Assembly: GCA_028641055.1 (NCBI GenBank)
Contig: CM054060.1
Coordinates: forward strand, 239,596,833-239,660,832
Reading direction: 5' to 3'
Origin: Alopecurus myosuroides
Taxonomy: Eukaryota > Streptophyta > Magnoliopsida > Poales > Poaceae
DNA length: 64,000 bases
The notes beneath the pieces were generated by a model that ran no database searches, was not told the origin of the DNA, and worked only from the letters and a program-made list of their open reading frames with translations. Position 1 is the stretch's first letter, and each line of letters starts with the position of its first letter. A program made the position numbers and the translations under genes. Shown here in pieces: positions 61,737 to 64,000 of this stretch.

Positions 61737-63303
61737 TGATACGTCATAAACGTATCTATAAACTCTGATGTTCCATGTTGTTTTCATGGAATATGCTACA
61801 TGTTTTCCTTACACTTTATGTCATTTTTATCGATTTTCCGGACTAACCTATTGACAAGATACCACAAAGCCAGTTCACTGTTTTATGTTGTTTTTAGTTT
61901 CAGAAAGGTGTTCTGGAAATATTCTCGGAATTGGAAAATTCGAAGCCCGGAAATCTCAAAATTCCCGAAGGTTCCATGGTGAACCGAAGAGGCCCACAGG
62001 AGGGCCACACCATAGGGCAGCGCCCCCGGCCGCGCTGGGGGTGGTGTGGTCCCCTCGGGCATCCACCGCCATCACGCTTTCGCCTATTTATTCCCCCCGA
62101 TACGTAAACCCTAAAGATATACCACTTCGTACCGAGAAACACCCGAAGCCGCCGTCATCTTCAATCCTAGATCGGGAGGGTTCTGGAGCTCTCCCCGGCA
62201 CCCTGCCGGCAGGGGAATTCATCACCGGAGGGGTCTACACCACCATGCCCGCCTCCGGAGTGATGCGTGAGTAGTTCATCCTTGGACTACGGGTCCATAA
62301 CAGTAGCTAGATGGTTTTATTCTCCACCTTATGCTTCATGTTTAGATTTCGTGAGCTGCCTCACATGATTGAGATCATCTATTTGTAATGCTACATGTTG
62401 TGTTTGCTGGGATCCGATGATTATTGAATGCTATGTCTTTTGATTACCAATCTATCATGTTATCTTCATGTGTATGTTATTTATGATCTTGCATGATCTC
62501 CGTTGTTAGTGGATGCTCTGGCCAAGTAGATGCTAGTGACTCCAAGAGGGAGTATTTATGCTCGATAGTGGGTTCATGCCTCCTTTGCATCGATGCTCGA
62601 GTGACAGAAACATGACGGATAGAGGTTGTGCTGTTGACATTAGGGAGAAAACAACGATGTTTACTTCGTTTACATTGTTTACATTACACACTTTGCTTAC
62701 TGCGATTATCCGTTGCTTCCAACTTAATACACAACGTTTGTTCGGATGATATTCGAAGGGTATATTATTAGTCATAGATGCAGTTGGATGACGATCTATG
62801 TATTTTGTTGTAATGCCTGCATGAATCTCATAGTAATCTTTACGTGATGCATGTTCTTTATCTGTCAATTGCCCAACTGTAATTTGTTCACCACTCATGT
62901 TAGATATCTTTTATGGAGAGACACCTCTAGTGAACTATGGACCCCGGTCCATTTTCTAATTCTGATAATACAAACACTGTTTCCACTACTTTCACAATGT
63001 TGCTCCTGTTTTCATATTGTTTTCCACACCATACATTTAACCTCTTTGTTATCAGCAAAACCGGTGAGATTGACAACCTCACTGCTTCGTTGGGGACAAA
63101 GTGAATTGTTTGTGTTGTGTTGGTTGCACGTTGCTGCTGAACCGATAGTGCGCCCTGCCATCTCAGCTGCATCAACCTTCTGAAGTTTCCCCTTCCTCCT
63201 ACTGGTCGATTCAACCTTGGTTTCTTTCTAAGGGAAAACTTGTTGCTGCACTCATCAAACATTCCTCTTTGGGTCTCCCAACGAGTGCAATGCTTGCACA
63301 TCA
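61737..63303 (+). mobile_element. G1-family LTR copy C
   Basis: The LTR begins TGATACGTCATAAACG and ends ...TGCTTGCACATCA. It carries the GC-rich block at about 62005-62060, a TATA-like TATTTATT near 62085 and the GTGATGCGTGAGTAGTTCAT segment (62261-62280). The left part of its element has been replaced by the inverted fragment, so no pair of LTRs or target-site duplication can be shown. Confidence 0.83.
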
Positions 63304-64000
63304 ACTCTCTAAAAGGAACAACCACTAGAACCTACAACACCAAAAACACACATAATTTTTGCGAATGAACTACGAATGAGGTGAATCCAATTGAGTTGGA
63401 AAGATAACAAGAAGGATTATCCAAACACAAATTAATGGAGAAGTTACCATGCATGTAAGGTCTGGGAACATTCCCAAAGCTAAACTGGATATTTTAACCA
63501 CAGAAAATGCAACAAGCTTTTCTTACGAAAACCTTTTTGATAAACCTTGGCTTGTCATGAAGATCTTGACAAGAACCAAAAACCCATGGAGATAAGGCCA
63601 AATAAGAACCAAGGAATATGATATGAAAGTATGCAAATGTTTGAGCTCTCCACAATGATTCGATCAAGTTACTCACTTGAGAGCCCCTCTTGATAGTACG
63701 ACTATTTATCCTATAACCCGGTATCCCCAAAAGCGTATCGCCAAAAGCATGAGACTAGTAAAATGGAAAACCTGTCAAGATCATACCTTTGCCTTGAGCA
63801 TTCCACTTGAACTAGATGATGACGATCTTGACTTTCTCAAGTTGGGTCCTCTTTCTTGATCGTTCTTGCTAGCACATGCTCAGCTTGATGAAGACTTGCA
63901 AGTTGCTCCCCCATACACCATTAATTGAGAGACTAGCTCCCCCATACACCATCATGGGAGAGACCACCAGGCCACAATATCCAAATGGGTGGCAAGTATC
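63304..64000 (+). other. Unassigned, transposon-like tail
   Basis: AT-rich sequence to the window edge. A repeated CTCCCCCATACACCAT (63907 and 63940 regions) and a run reading LELDDDDLDFLKL (about 63810-63850) are seen. The wording reminds me of large Triticeae CACTA elements, but no terminal repeat or transposase is visible, so I leave it unclassified. Confidence 0.3.

Overview
The window is nuclear DNA of a grass, most likely a Triticeae species (wheat, barley or a relative). The evidence is the near-total occupation by nested LTR retrotransposons with grass-type LTR ends (TGATACGTC..., TGTAACATCCC..., TGAAGGGAATATGCCC...), Athila-type gag/protease relics, a grass LINE zinc-knuckle ORF with its 3' tail, and one GC-rich monocot-style gene. 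I found no bacterial, organellar or CRISPR features. The species cannot be settled from the sequence. Family names are kept generic; element labels (H1, G1, G2, C1, L1) are mine.

Layout. Positions 1-24922 are one insertion complex. Its host is H1 (5' LTR stub 12469-12545, internal 12546-14510, 3' LTR 14511-17984 plus 24101-24922). Inside H1's 5' LTR sits G1, an Athila-type Gypsy element (gag-protease relic from 3100, 3' LTRs to 12468). G1 carries an inverted H1-family LTR (1-3099) and a Copia solo LTR (4796-6448). H1's 3' LTR carries a 6.1-kb solo LTR (17985-24095). A small island of ancestral sequence follows (24923-25855). It is interrupted by a LINE remnant, which is split by G2 (26179-54269). 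G2 contains C1, a Copia-type element on the minus strand (32365-50889), and C1 contains L1, a recently inserted LARD-like element (36971-47145) with two nearly identical 4.5-kb LTRs. From 55284 ancestral sequence returns and holds the only apparently functional gene, a class III peroxidase (56922-57976). From about 58205 TE-derived sequence resumes: an unidentified minus-strand insertion, an inverted LTR piece, a G1-family internal region plus LTR, and an unidentified tail.

The target-site duplications prove most of the nesting: G2 AGGAG, C1 TTGAT, the Copia solo LTR TTATT and the 6.1-kb solo LTR CCAGT are all perfect. L1 has 4 of 5 bases (ATTAC/AATAC). LTR divergence follows the nesting order: about 5-8% for G2, about 2% for C1 and about 0.3% for L1 in what I compared by eye.

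Points most worth a second look: two related, damaged first-exon fragments in inverted orientation (about 25017-25360 plus, 55474-55802 minus) that flank the whole LINE/G2/C1/L1 stack; L1, whose 1.1-kb interior keeps only short protease, RT-proximal and integrase C-terminal scars; a T-arm-like plus perfect hairpin structure in L1's LTRs; a GC-rich motif that recurs near the promoters of five LTRs and again ahead of an internal ORF; and a tandem copy of the peroxidase C-terminal codons in its 3' UTR. I saw no convincing new multi-gene system; the window is mainly a well-preserved record of nested transposition beside one gene.
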